Shown: positions 56,885 through 64,000 of the stretch, one piece after another
Layout: each line of letters begins with the position of its first letter
How positions within the stretch are numbered: position 1 is the first letter of the stretch
Assembly (NCBI RefSeq): GCF_000025325.1
Contig: NC_013744.1
Coordinates: 124,001-188,000 of the forward strand
Direction: 5' to 3'
Length of the DNA: 64,000 nucleotides
From: Haloterrigena turkmenica DSM 5511
GTDB taxonomy: Archaea; Halobacteriota; Halobacteria; Halobacteriales; Natrialbaceae
The notes under the pieces: generated by a model
Seen by the model: the letters and a program-made list of their open reading frames with translations, nothing else
Databases searched by the model: none
Told to the model about the DNA's origin: nothing
Translations under genes and position numbers: made by a program

Positions 56885-56989
56885 TAACCACTGCGCCTCC
56901 ACTCTCGGCGGTTGAAAGCGATGCTGCCGTCCGAGAACACGACGCGCGAGCGACGACAGTTCGCTAGTGCGGATATCTCGCGTTCAACT

Positions 56990-58192
56990 ATGCCCGCACG
57001 ACGTGTACGAGGAGACGTTCCCTGGTCCTCCGCTCTCTTTCAGACGGTGCTGGCGTGTTCGCTCATCGGTGTGATGGGGGTGCCGCTGATCAGCCCTATT
57101 CTCCCGTCCCTCCGTTCGGTATTCGGAATTAGCGATGCGCAGATAGGACTCGTAATCACAGCGTATACGCTCCCAGGCGTGTTTCTGACGCCGTTTATCG
57201 GCCTGATATCCGATCGTCTGGGACGCCGAGCGGTCGTTCTTCCCCTCCTGACACTTTTCGGTCTGGCCGGAGGAGGTATCGCCCTCGGCCCGCCGTTTCG
57301 CGGCGTTCTGGCTCTTCGGTTCGTCCAAGGGATCGGCGGAAGCGGACTGATGGTACTGGCGATAACGCTCATCGGCGATTTCTACGCGGGAGAACGACGG
57401 AATACGGTGATGGGAATCAACGGAAGCGCAATCGGTATCGGTGCCGCCGCGTATCCTCTGCTCGGTGGCGTCTTAGCTGCCGTCCGCTGGAACGTTCCGT
57501 TCGCGTTCTTCGGTCTCAGTCTCGTCGTCGGTGCGATCGCTCTCTTCACGCTCGAGGAACCCGCGGTAGACGATCCGCCTGCGATTGGACCGTACGTATC
57601 ACGGGTGATTTCCGTCGTTCTCGTCCCGCGAGCGCTCGGTCTCTGGGCCGCAGCGTTTCTGACGTTTTTCCTGTTTTACGGGTGTATTCTAACCGTACTA
57701 TCGCTGCTTCTGAGCGACGTTTACGGCCTTTCTTCCGGGCAGATCGGCTTGTTATTCGGCGCGGTCTCTATCGCTAACGCGTCCATCGCGTCCCAGTACG
57801 GACGTGTCTCCCGTTACTTCGAGGCAGAGGAGCTGATCGCCCTCGGTTTCGTGGGATTCGGCATCAGCCTCCTCGGCGTCTGGGCGGCTTCCACGCCGGT
57901 ACTGATCGGCGTGATGTTGCTCTGTTTCGGTCTGGGATTCGGACTCGTGATGCCCTCGCTCGACACGACCGTCGTCGGCCTCGTCTCGGGTCAACTCCGC
58001 GCGAGCATGATGGGCGTCCTGACGAGTATGCTCTGGCTCGGGCAGACCGTCGGTCCGATCGCGTTCACCGGTTTCGCGGGCGTCGCTTTCGACGAACCGG
58101 TGACCGGATATCGGTTTCTACTGTTGTTCTGGGGGGTGGCCACGCTCGTCAGCGGCGGACTCGCGTTCCTGGCTCTCGATCGTCGATCCTGA
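56990..58192 (+). CDS. MFS transporter
   Basis: A 400-residue, 12-helix major facilitator protein. The first half has the loop motif GLISDRLGRRAVVLP between helices 2 and 3 and the RFVQGIGGSGLMVLAITLIGDFYAGERRNTVMG segment typical of drug-H+ antiporter-like members; a central loop (EEPAVDDPPAIGPYV) separates the halves. ATG 56990 gives MPARRVRGDVPWSS, a short cytoplasmic start; ATG 56921 or TTG 56912 would add an unlikely extension. The substrate is unknown: efflux of a drug-like compound, or export of a purine-pathway product. It follows the purine permease in the same direction after about 100 bases. Confidence 0.88.
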   Translation: MPARRVRGDVPWSSALFQTVLACSLIGVMGVPLISPILPSLRSVFGISDAQIGLVITAYTLPGVFLTPFIGLISDRLGRRAVVLPLLTLFGLAGGGIALGPPFRGVLALRFVQGIGGSGLMVLAITLIGDFYAGERRNTVMGINGSAIGIGAAAYPLLGGVLAAVRWNVPFAFFGLSLVVGAIALFTLEEPAVDDPPAIGPYVSRVISVVLVPRALGLWAAAFLTFFLFYGCILTVLSLLLSDVYGLSSGQIGLLFGAVSIANASIASQYGRVSRYFEAEELIALGFVGFGISLLGVWAASTPVLIGVMLLCFGLGFGLVMPSLDTTVVGLVSGQLRASMMGVLTSMLWLGQTVGPIAFTGFAGVAFDEPVTGYRFLLLFWGVATLVSGGLAFLALDRRS

Positions 58193-58234
58193 CGACGAAA
58201 TCGAACGCTTACCTCCGTTCGGTCACAGTACCGT

Positions 58235-59455
58235 TTACTCGAGGACCGGATACGGTATCACGCGAACCGACTCTCCGGCCGAGAGGTCCGACTCCGTGAT
58301 GACGATCCCGTCGGCCCGAGTCGCACGCGTGCTCGACGAGAGGACGCTCGGATCGAACGTCTCCTCGTACACTTCGAGCGGAGAATCGACGTGACCCAGG
58401 GGGACCGCGTTCCCGTCGTCTACCGTTACCGGTACTGCGTATTCGAACCCGGCCGTTCCGATACCGACGTCGCTCGTGATGGTCGCATCGATCGTCGGTA
58501 CCGGTCCCGTATCGCCGACGAAAAACGAGCGCATGACGAGCGTCGCCACCGTGTGCGCGCCGACCGGTTTCCCCGGGATCGCGAAGGCTACCGCATCGTG
58601 ATCGGGGAGCCGTGCGACCGCGATCGGTTTGCCGGGACGAATCCGGACGCGATGGAACCGGACCGTGCCCAACGCCTCGAGGGCCCGAATAACGTAATCC
58701 TTCTCGCCGACGCTCGTTCCGCCGGTCGTGATGACCACGTCGTGCTCGCGGGCCACCCGTTCGATCCGGTCTCTCGTCCTCTCGTACTCGTCGGGAACCG
58801 TTCCCTCGATCGTGGCGCTGTGTCCCCACGAGCGTACGAGCGCGGCCAGCATCGGCGAGTCGAGATCGGCGGTCGTCCCCTCGTGAATCTCGGACCCGGT
58901 CGCCAGTAACCCCGCGGAGAAGGGCTCGTACACGCTGACGCGTTCGATACCGAGGTCTCTGAGCAAGACTAGATCCTTCGCGGAGATCCGCTCACCGGCG
59001 CGGAACAGCGTTTCGCCGGCTGACACGTTACTGCCTCGCTCGTAGGTGTACGTTCCCGGCTCGAGGTCGCTCCCCCTGAGTTCATCCGATTCGACGGTCG
59101 CTTCCTCGATCTTGAGCACGGCGTTTGCGCGCTCCGGGAGCGGCGCCCCCGTTGCGATGTGGACGGCCTCCCCGTCTGCTAGCGACGGCGGCTCGTCCTC
59201 CGGGAAGATCTCCGCGTCGCTGACCGTCAACGGATACGACTCGGTCGCGTCGATGGCGAATCCGTCCATGGTCGCGTGGTCGTGAGCCGGAACATCTCGC
59301 GGAGCAGTTATCGATTCCGCGAGGAACCGTCCGGCTACGCCGTCTCCGACGCTCAACTCTCTCGTTCCGCGGTTCGACAGCACTCGGTCGAGGACGTCGA
59401 GAACCTCCCCCACGGCCTCGGAACGAGACAGCATCGATTCGTGGTCGTGGCCCAT
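58235..59455 (-). CDS. moeA: Molybdopterin molybdotransferase
   Basis: A 406-residue MoeA that inserts molybdate into adenylated molybdopterin, forming the molybdenum cofactor. It has the N-terminal segment HDHATMDGFAID, IATGAPLPERANAVLKIEEA, RGSNVSAGETLFRAGERI, the MoaB-like core GLLATGSEI and VITTGGTSVGEKDYV, then RIRPGKPIAVARL and IPGKPVGAHTVA (the family usually has PGNPVS, here PGKPVG), and a C-terminal beta-barrel. Cofactor-dependent xanthine or other purine oxidoreductases could use its product, which may explain its place here. It converges with the MFS gene. Confidence 0.92.
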   Translation of the reverse strand: MGHDHESMLSRSEAVGEVLDVLDRVLSNRGTRELSVGDGVAGRFLAESITAPRDVPAHDHATMDGFAIDATESYPLTVSDAEIFPEDEPPSLADGEAVHIATGAPLPERANAVLKIEEATVESDELRGSDLEPGTYTYERGSNVSAGETLFRAGERISAKDLVLLRDLGIERVSVYEPFSAGLLATGSEIHEGTTADLDSPMLAALVRSWGHSATIEGTVPDEYERTRDRIERVAREHDVVITTGGTSVGEKDYVIRALEALGTVRFHRVRIRPGKPIAVARLPDHDAVAFAIPGKPVGAHTVATLVMRSFFVGDTGPVPTIDATITSDVGIGTAGFEYAVPVTVDDGNAVPLGHVDSPLEVYEETFDPSVLSSSTRATRADGIVITESDLSAGESVRVIPYPVLE

Positions 59456-59588
59456 GATACCGGGTTATACATATTATCACAAACCCTTTTCGTCCGTTTT
59501 TCGGTCGAACAGAACTTCCGTCGGACGGGGAGTTTCCCATCGGAACGAGCTGAGAGACCGCTGATTTATCTGAATTGAGGTGCTAAGA

Positions 59589-59629
59589 CCCCTTCCTCAG
59601 CGAGCGCCGAAGGCGCGAGCAGGGAGGGG
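59589..59629. repeat. Left-end hairpin of second TnpB element
   Basis: CCCCTTCCT (59589-59597) pairs with AGGGAGGGG (59621-59629) with one mismatch, enclosing the perfect inner stem GCGCC-GAA-GGCGC (59604-59616). This is the sub-terminal hairpin expected at the left end of an IS200/IS605-type element and precedes the coupled small gene and tnpB. Confidence 0.6.
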
Positions 59630-59720
59630 ATACAGCGCCGCACAAGTTTCTTGCACTGTTCTGTTGCAGGCCAACAGTACCGGTAGTGTTTTACGCATAG
59701 CGTGCATTGTGTGCATTACG

Positions 59721-59840
59721 GTGAAACGGAAGACCATAACCATTCGGGAAGACCAAGACGAGTGGATTGAGGAGCAGCACCTCAGCCTCTCGTCGTTCGT
59801 CCAAGAGAAACTTGACGAACTCATCGAAGAACGTTCGTAG
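59721..59840 (+). CDS. Small ribbon-helix-helix-like protein coupled to TnpB
   Basis: A 39-residue protein starting at GTG 59721: KRKTITIREDQDEWIEEQ, then HLSLSSFVQEKLDELIEERS. The pattern, a beta-strand (KTITI) followed by two short helices separated by SLSSF, is that of ribbon-helix-helix DNA-binding proteins. Its TAG is immediately followed by the ATG of tnpB at 59841, so translation is coupled. A role in autoregulating the element is likely by analogy; it is not shown. Confidence 0.75.
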   Translation: MKRKTITIREDQDEWIEEQHLSLSSFVQEKLDELIEERS

Positions 59841-61070
59841 ATGAACTACAATTACCGGTACAGACTCGATCCGTCCGACGCCCTCCAAGAGACGTTGGAC
59901 CAACATCGTGATCTGTGTCGGCAAGTGTACAACCACTTCCTCCACCGCCTCAATCACAGTGACGGGGGAACGAAGTACGACGAGATCAACCTACTCCCGT
60001 CGATCAAGGAGTGGTGGACCGACCTCACCGACCTGTACTCTCGAACACTTCAGAACGTCGTTGAGCGGTTGTACGACAACCTCTCACGACTCAAAGACGC
60101 GGAGGATAATGGTCGTTCGGTTGGCCTGCTCAAGTGGAAAGCACCGAACGAGTACCGATCATTCACGTACCGACAGTCTGGCTTCGAGCTCAAGAACACG
60201 AGCGGTCAGACTGTCCTACGGCTTTCAAAGATCGGAGAAATACCCGTTCACTTCCACCGAGAGCTACCCGAAGACGCCACGATCAAGCAGGTGACGGTGA
60301 AAAAGGAGCCGACGGGCGAGTGGTTCGCTACGTTCGGTGTCGAAACGCCAGACGATCCGCCAAAGAAACCGGAGAACCCGGAGGGCGTTGTCGGCATCGA
60401 CGTGGGTATCCTGAAGTACGCCCACGATACTGACGGAACAGCCGTCGAATCGGTTGACCTCTCGGACGAACGCAACCGACTTGAGCGCGAGCAACGGAAA
60501 CTCTCACGCAAAGAGCACGGTTCGAACAACTACGAGAATCAACGCCGTCGCGTGGCCGAATGCCACGCCGACCTGAAGCGAAAGCGCCGGGACTTCTTGC
60601 ACAAGCTCTCGAACTACTACGCCCGAGAGTACGACCTCGTGGCCGTCGAAGACCTTGACGCGAAAGGTCTGGTCGAACTCGACGGGAACTCTCGGAACCG
60701 TGCCGGAGCGGCGTGGGGGACGTTCCTCCGAATGCTCGAGTACAAGTGCGAACGCGAAGGCACGCACTTCGTTGCTGTTAATCCGGCCGGAACGACCAAA
60801 GAGTGCGCGGCGTGCGGTGTCTCGACCGACAAACCGCTGTGGGTCCGCGAACACTCGTGTCCGTCGTGCGGCTTCACCGCCGACCGAGACTGGAACGCGG
60901 CCTGGAACATTCTTTCTCGCGGTATCAAGCAGTTAGGAGCGGGACGCTCCGAATCAACGCCTGTGGAGACTGCGCTCCCTACGGGGACCCATTCGGTTCC
61001 TGCAAAGCGCGTCGTGGAAACAGGAAGCCCCACCCTCAAGGAGCGAACGGCGTCAGCCGTGAGCGAGTAG
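59841..61070 (+). CDS. tnpB: TnpB RNA-guided nuclease, intact catalytic residues
   Basis: A 409-residue TnpB of the IS1341 type. The N-terminal part MNYNYRYRLDPSDALQETLDQHRDLCRQVYNHF is standard. RuvC-I has D187 in VGIDVGILKYAHD, RuvC-II has E270 in VAVEDLDAKGLVE, and RuvC-III has D348 in TADRDWNAAWNIL. The zinc ribbon is CAACG...CPSCG. All catalytic residues are present, in contrast to the TnpB at 42272. The coding region runs into the right-end hairpin, its TAG (61068-61070) lying inside the stem. No TnpA is present. It separates MoeA from the NAT permease. Confidence 0.93.
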   Translation: MNYNYRYRLDPSDALQETLDQHRDLCRQVYNHFLHRLNHSDGGTKYDEINLLPSIKEWWTDLTDLYSRTLQNVVERLYDNLSRLKDAEDNGRSVGLLKWKAPNEYRSFTYRQSGFELKNTSGQTVLRLSKIGEIPVHFHRELPEDATIKQVTVKKEPTGEWFATFGVETPDDPPKKPENPEGVVGIDVGILKYAHDTDGTAVESVDLSDERNRLEREQRKLSRKEHGSNNYENQRRRVAECHADLKRKRRDFLHKLSNYYAREYDLVAVEDLDAKGLVELDGNSRNRAGAAWGTFLRMLEYKCEREGTHFVAVNPAGTTKECAACGVSTDKPLWVREHSCPSCGFTADRDWNAAWNILSRGIKQLGAGRSESTPVETALPTGTHSVPAKRVVETGSPTLKERTASAVSE

Positions 61071-61077
61071 GGTGGGG
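61028..61077 (+). ncRNA. Right-end hairpin / possible omega-RNA of second TnpB element
   Basis: CCCCACCCT (61028-61036) pairs perfectly with AGGGTGGGG (61069-61077), enclosing an inner hairpin ACGGC-GTCA-GCCGT (61047-61060). It overlaps the 3' end of tnpB, as TnpB guide-RNA scaffolds do; the guide would come from sequence after about 61088. Transcription is inferred. Confidence 0.5.
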
Positions 61078-61258
61078 TAGTTCACCGACTGCTTGCCGTC
61101 GCGACCTCCTTGACCGTCACTCGACCCGGCGTACCGTTTTCGACCATCCGAACAATTCCGTCGTGCTCCCGAAGATATACGGGCGGGATAATATATAGGA
61201 AAGAATACACTCGACAAGCTATTTATAGTGAACCCATGTTTGTGTGACGTGACAGCAT

Positions 61259-62644
61259 ATGTCAGAGAGGGATGGATCCATCGAATTGGCGTACGGACTG
61301 GAAGACAAACCACCGGCAGTCGAGGCGCTCTTCCTGGGTGTCCAGCACGTAGCGGCCATGATCGTTCCGGCGACGGCGGTGGCACTCATCGTCGGAGGTA
61401 GCGTCGGGGTCGGTTCGGCCGACACGGCGTTCCTGGTTCAGATGGTGCTCGTGTTCTCGGGGCTCGCGACGCTCGTGCAGGTCTTCCCCATCGGTCCCGT
61501 CGGGTCCCGCTTACCCGTCGTGATGGGGACGAGCTTCGCGTTCGTCGGCGCGGCGATAGCCATCGGAAGCCAATACGGTCTCGACGCCGTCTTCGGCGCT
61601 ATCGTCGTCGCGGCGCTGGTCGAGGTGCTGATCGGATGGCAGTTCAAACGAGTCAAACGGTTCTTCCCACCGCTAGTGTCCGGTCTCATCGTTATGATCA
61701 TCGGTCTCTACCTGATTCCGGTGGGAATGGATTACCTCGCGGGTGGCGCCGGAGCCGCCGACTACGGCGCGTACCACAACCTCGGACTGGGACTGCTCGT
61801 AATAGCCGTAACCGTCGGACTGAACCTCTTCTCGGACGGCACCTTACGGATACTGAGTATCTTGATCGGCCTCATGGTCGGGTACGTAGCTGCGATCGCG
61901 ATCGGTATCGTCGACTTCTCCCCGGTCGCGGACGCGGGTTGGTTCGCCGTTCCCGTCCCGGGTCGATTCGGGTTCTCCTTCGAACCGGTGGCCATCCTGA
62001 CGTTCACCGCCATTCACATCACGGCGGCGATCGAATCCGTCGGGGACATCTCCGGCATCACGGCCGCCGAAGGGCGAACCCCGACCGAAGACGAGATGAC
62101 GGGCGGTCTCTTCGTCGACGGGATCGGCAGTTCGATCGGGGCCCTGTTCGGCGCGTTCCCGCTAACGACGTTCTCTCAGAACGTCGGCCTCATCAACTTC
62201 ACCGGCGTTATGAGTCGCTACGTCGTCGCCGTCAGCGGTGGCGTACTGCTGGTTCTCGGGTTCGTTCCGAAAATCAGCGCCGTCGTGACGACCATCCCCA
62301 GTGCGGTACTCGGCGGCGCCGTGCTGGTCATGTTCGGCATGGTGATGGCGAGCGGTCTCCGCCTCATCTTCCTGAACGAACGGATGAACCGACGGAACAT
62401 GGTAATCATGGCGACCTCGATCGGGGCCGGACTGGGCGTCGAGGTCCGCCCCGACGCGCTCAGCGCGTTGCCGGACCAGGCGACGATCTTCTTCGGAAAC
62501 GCGATCATCATGACCGCCATTACGGCGGTCCTGCTCAACACGCTGGCACCGCGCGAGACGGAGACCGATATCGAGGACGCAGTCGTGTCGGACGATCTCG
62601 ACGACGGTCTGGGTGCCGATGCCGTTGGGCCGTCCGAAGATTGA
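61259..62644 (+). CDS. Nucleobase permease, NCS2/NAT (UraA-like)
   Basis: A 461-residue membrane protein of the nucleobase-ascorbate transporter family, importing xanthine, uric acid or uracil. Hallmarks: LGVQHVAAMIVPATAVAL in the first helix, LPVVMGTSFAFVGAAIAIG in helix 3, AIHITAAIESVGDISGIT in helix 8 with the substrate-binding E, and the family signature SQNVGLINFTGV in helix 10. An acidic cytoplasmic tail (about 435-461) suits a halophile. The ATG at 61259 begins MSERDGSIELAYGLEDKPP. It is a different family branch from the AzgA-type permease at 55496, so the region handles at least two base classes. Confidence 0.92.
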   Translation: MSERDGSIELAYGLEDKPPAVEALFLGVQHVAAMIVPATAVALIVGGSVGVGSADTAFLVQMVLVFSGLATLVQVFPIGPVGSRLPVVMGTSFAFVGAAIAIGSQYGLDAVFGAIVVAALVEVLIGWQFKRVKRFFPPLVSGLIVMIIGLYLIPVGMDYLAGGAGAADYGAYHNLGLGLLVIAVTVGLNLFSDGTLRILSILIGLMVGYVAAIAIGIVDFSPVADAGWFAVPVPGRFGFSFEPVAILTFTAIHITAAIESVGDISGITAAEGRTPTEDEMTGGLFVDGIGSSIGALFGAFPLTTFSQNVGLINFTGVMSRYVVAVSGGVLLVLGFVPKISAVVTTIPSAVLGGAVLVMFGMVMASGLRLIFLNERMNRRNMVIMATSIGAGLGVEVRPDALSALPDQATIFFGNAIIMTAITAVLLNTLAPRETETDIEDAVVSDDLDDGLGADAVGPSED

Positions 62645-62811
62645 GACGGCAACTTCGATTTTTGGAGCGGAGGATCTGCCCTCTATCACCGTCTGGGTCC
62701 GGTCGCTCGCGTTCTCGACCGCCCGCCGTACGCGGACGTAGCGTTCGTCTCCAGAACCATGCCACGCCACACCATAACAATCTATTTGATGGTCGAACTG
62801 GACGGTACACT

Positions 62812-62913
62812 ATGCAGTTCGATCGCGTCGCAATCAGCGAACGGTCCTATCGCCGGTGCTGCGAAGATGCGGTGGGCGAGACGCTCTACGGCCGGGTGAT
62901 GTATCGTGACTGA
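62812..62913 (+). CDS. 33-residue small protein overlapping adenine deaminase start
   Basis: The frame reads MQFDRVAISERSYRRCCEDA then VGETLYGRVMYRD. A TATA-like CTATTTGA near 62784-62791 is placed to begin a leaderless transcript at this ATG. Its TGA (62911-62913) overlaps the GTG start of the adenine deaminase at 62906 by 8 bases, in another frame, so re-initiation coupling is likely. It may be a regulatory leader peptide or a small protein; no family recognised. Confidence 0.45.
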   Translation: MQFDRVAISERSYRRCCEDAVGETLYGRVMYRD

Positions 62914-64000
62914 ACGCGTCGACACCCTCGTTCGCGGAACGTTGGTCAACGTGAACACCGGGAACTTAGAGGATCGCGCCGTGGCGATCGATGACGGGAC
63001 CATCGTCGCGCTGGACGAACGTCCTGCCGAACGCGAACTGCGCGCGAACTACGTCGCACCCGGCCTCATCGACGCGCACATGCACGTCGAGTCGAGCATG
63101 GTGACGCTTCCACAGTACGCGGAAGCGGTCGTCCCGAACGGCGTAACGAGCGTCGTTCACGATCCACACGAGATCGCGAACGTTGTCGGAGCGGAGGGCG
63201 TCCGCGCCGTCATTCGGGACGCGGAACGGACGCCGTTGAAGGCCCGATTCACCGCCCCGTCCAGCGTCCCGGCGTCGGACCTGCAGGACTGCGGTGCGAC
63301 GCTCTCCGCCGAAATGGTGACCGATCTACTTGACGAGTCGACCGTCGTCGCACTCGGCGAAGTAATGGACGTTCCCGGGTTAGTCGCGGGAGACGGAGAA
63401 GTCCACGCCAAGGTTCGCGCCGCACGGGAGCGAGGACTGACCGTCGACGGCCACATGCCGCGGGTCACGGGCGACGACCTACAGGTAGCGGCGCGGTATC
63501 TGGACAACGATCACGAGAGTATCTCGCTCGCCGAGGCCCGAGAGAAAGTCGATGTCGGTCTTCGGGTGTACCTGCGCGAGGGCTCTTCCAGCAAGAACCT
63601 CGCCGAACTCCTCCCACTCGCGGAAGACGTCGATACGCGGCGCCTCTCGCTCTGTACGGACGACCGCGAGGTCACGGACATCGTCGACGAGGGTGGTGTC
63701 GACTTCGCCGTTCGGAAAGCGATCCGCGAGGGGATCGATCCGGTCGACGCCGTACAGATGGCGACGATAAACACGGCGGAGAGTTACGGTCTCCCGTTTG
63801 GCAGCGTACGACCGGGTGCGCCGGCCGATCTCGTGCTCCTCGAGGATCTGAAGACGTGGAGCGTCGACCGTGTGCTGATCGACGGCGAGCTGGACCCCAC
63901 GGACGACGGTACCGCCCCCGCCTCGACCGACCTCCCGACGGATACGGTCGAGTTCCCGTCGGTTTCGGTATCGGATCTCGCTATTACGGTCGCGGACGAC
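62906..64000 (+). CDS. ade: Adenine deaminase (3' end outside window)
   Basis: The frame is open from GTG 62906 to the window end, 365 codons of an expected 550-600. It would convert adenine to hypoxanthine and ammonia. Metal-site segments are GLIDAHMHVESSMV and VHDPHEIANVVG; other family blocks are VDGHMPRVTGDDLQVAARYLDNDHES, YLREGSSSKNL, LCTDDREVTDIVDEGGVDFAVRKAI and ATINTAESYGL. The start is set by VTERVDTLVRGTLVNVNTG, the expected N-terminal beta domain. It follows the NAT permease and the small overlapping frame. Confidence 0.93.
   Translation, partial: MTERVDTLVRGTLVNVNTGNLEDRAVAIDDGTIVALDERPAERELRANYVAPGLIDAHMHVESSMVTLPQYAEAVVPNGVTSVVHDPHEIANVVGAEGVRAVIRDAERTPLKARFTAPSSVPASDLQDCGATLSAEMVTDLLDESTVVALGEVMDVPGLVAGDGEVHAKVRAARERGLTVDGHMPRVTGDDLQVAARYLDNDHESISLAEAREKVDVGLRVYLREGSSSKNLAELLPLAEDVDTRRLSLCTDDREVTDIVDEGGVDFAVRKAIREGIDPVDAVQMATINTAESYGLPFGSVRPGAPADLVLLEDLKTWSVDRVLIDGELDPTDDGTAPASTDLPTDTVEFPSVSVSDLAITVADD

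Noticed and set aside
61146-61159. 14-base match ATCCGAACAATTCC shared with 41206-41219
   Set aside because: A match of this length is expected by chance in a window of this size and no other element features accompany it.

Overview
The window reads as haloarchaeal DNA. Its coding regions are GC-rich, its proteins are very acidic, secreted proteins carry twin-arginine (Tat) signals, and many genes look leaderless, with a TATA element about 25 bases upstream of the start codon. An Orc1/Cdc6 gene is flanked by iterated repeats, which makes a megaplasmid or secondary replicon likely. Sequence style suggests a member of the Natrialbaceae, but that is inference. All names come from reading motifs; no database search was run.

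Positions 1-44400 form one large plant cell-wall (pectin/rhamnogalacturonan) utilisation locus. Tat-exported proteins are two tandem PL11 rhamnogalacturonan lyases, three paralogous right-handed beta-helix proteins (two with a C-terminal ricin-type lectin domain) and a giant GH2 enzyme with two inserted LamG-like domains. Apparently cytoplasmic proteins are GH42, GH4, a GH2 of uncertain specificity, GH78 alpha-rhamnosidase, an SGNH esterase, PL22 oligogalacturonate lyase, a DUF2264 protein, a LacZ-like GH2 and GH115. Sugar-acid catabolism is represented by D-galactonate dehydratase, mannonate dehydratase, 2-keto-3-deoxygluconate (KDG) kinase and KDPG aldolase, converging on pyruvate and glyceraldehyde-3-phosphate. 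The model is outside depolymerisation, uptake of oligosaccharides, and inside exo-cleavage. No sugar transporter or transcription regulator is visible here. Four of the secreted-protein genes share an AAATATTWAT promoter element.

Positions 34960-45330 are disturbed by mobile DNA: a decayed transposase, a relic of a 2-oxoacid dehydrogenase E1-alpha gene, a TnpB-only element between the KDG kinase and KDPG aldolase genes, and a complete IS6-like element with an 8-bp target duplication.

Positions 45330-51100 are lower in GC and hold the replication module: a T4 Rnl2-like RNA ligase, orc1/cdc6, ORB-like repeats on both sides of it, an AT-rich candidate unwinding region, and two small paralogues of ribosomal protein eS17.

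Positions 51100-64000 look like a purine / N-heterocycle salvage region: an Atz/Trz-type amidohydrolase, a PhnC/PhnD-like ABC pair without a permease, a TusA-like protein, RidA, an AzgA-type purine permease, an MFS transporter, MoeA, a second TnpB element with a coupled ribbon-helix-helix protein, a NAT/NCS2 permease, and adenine deaminase running off the window end.
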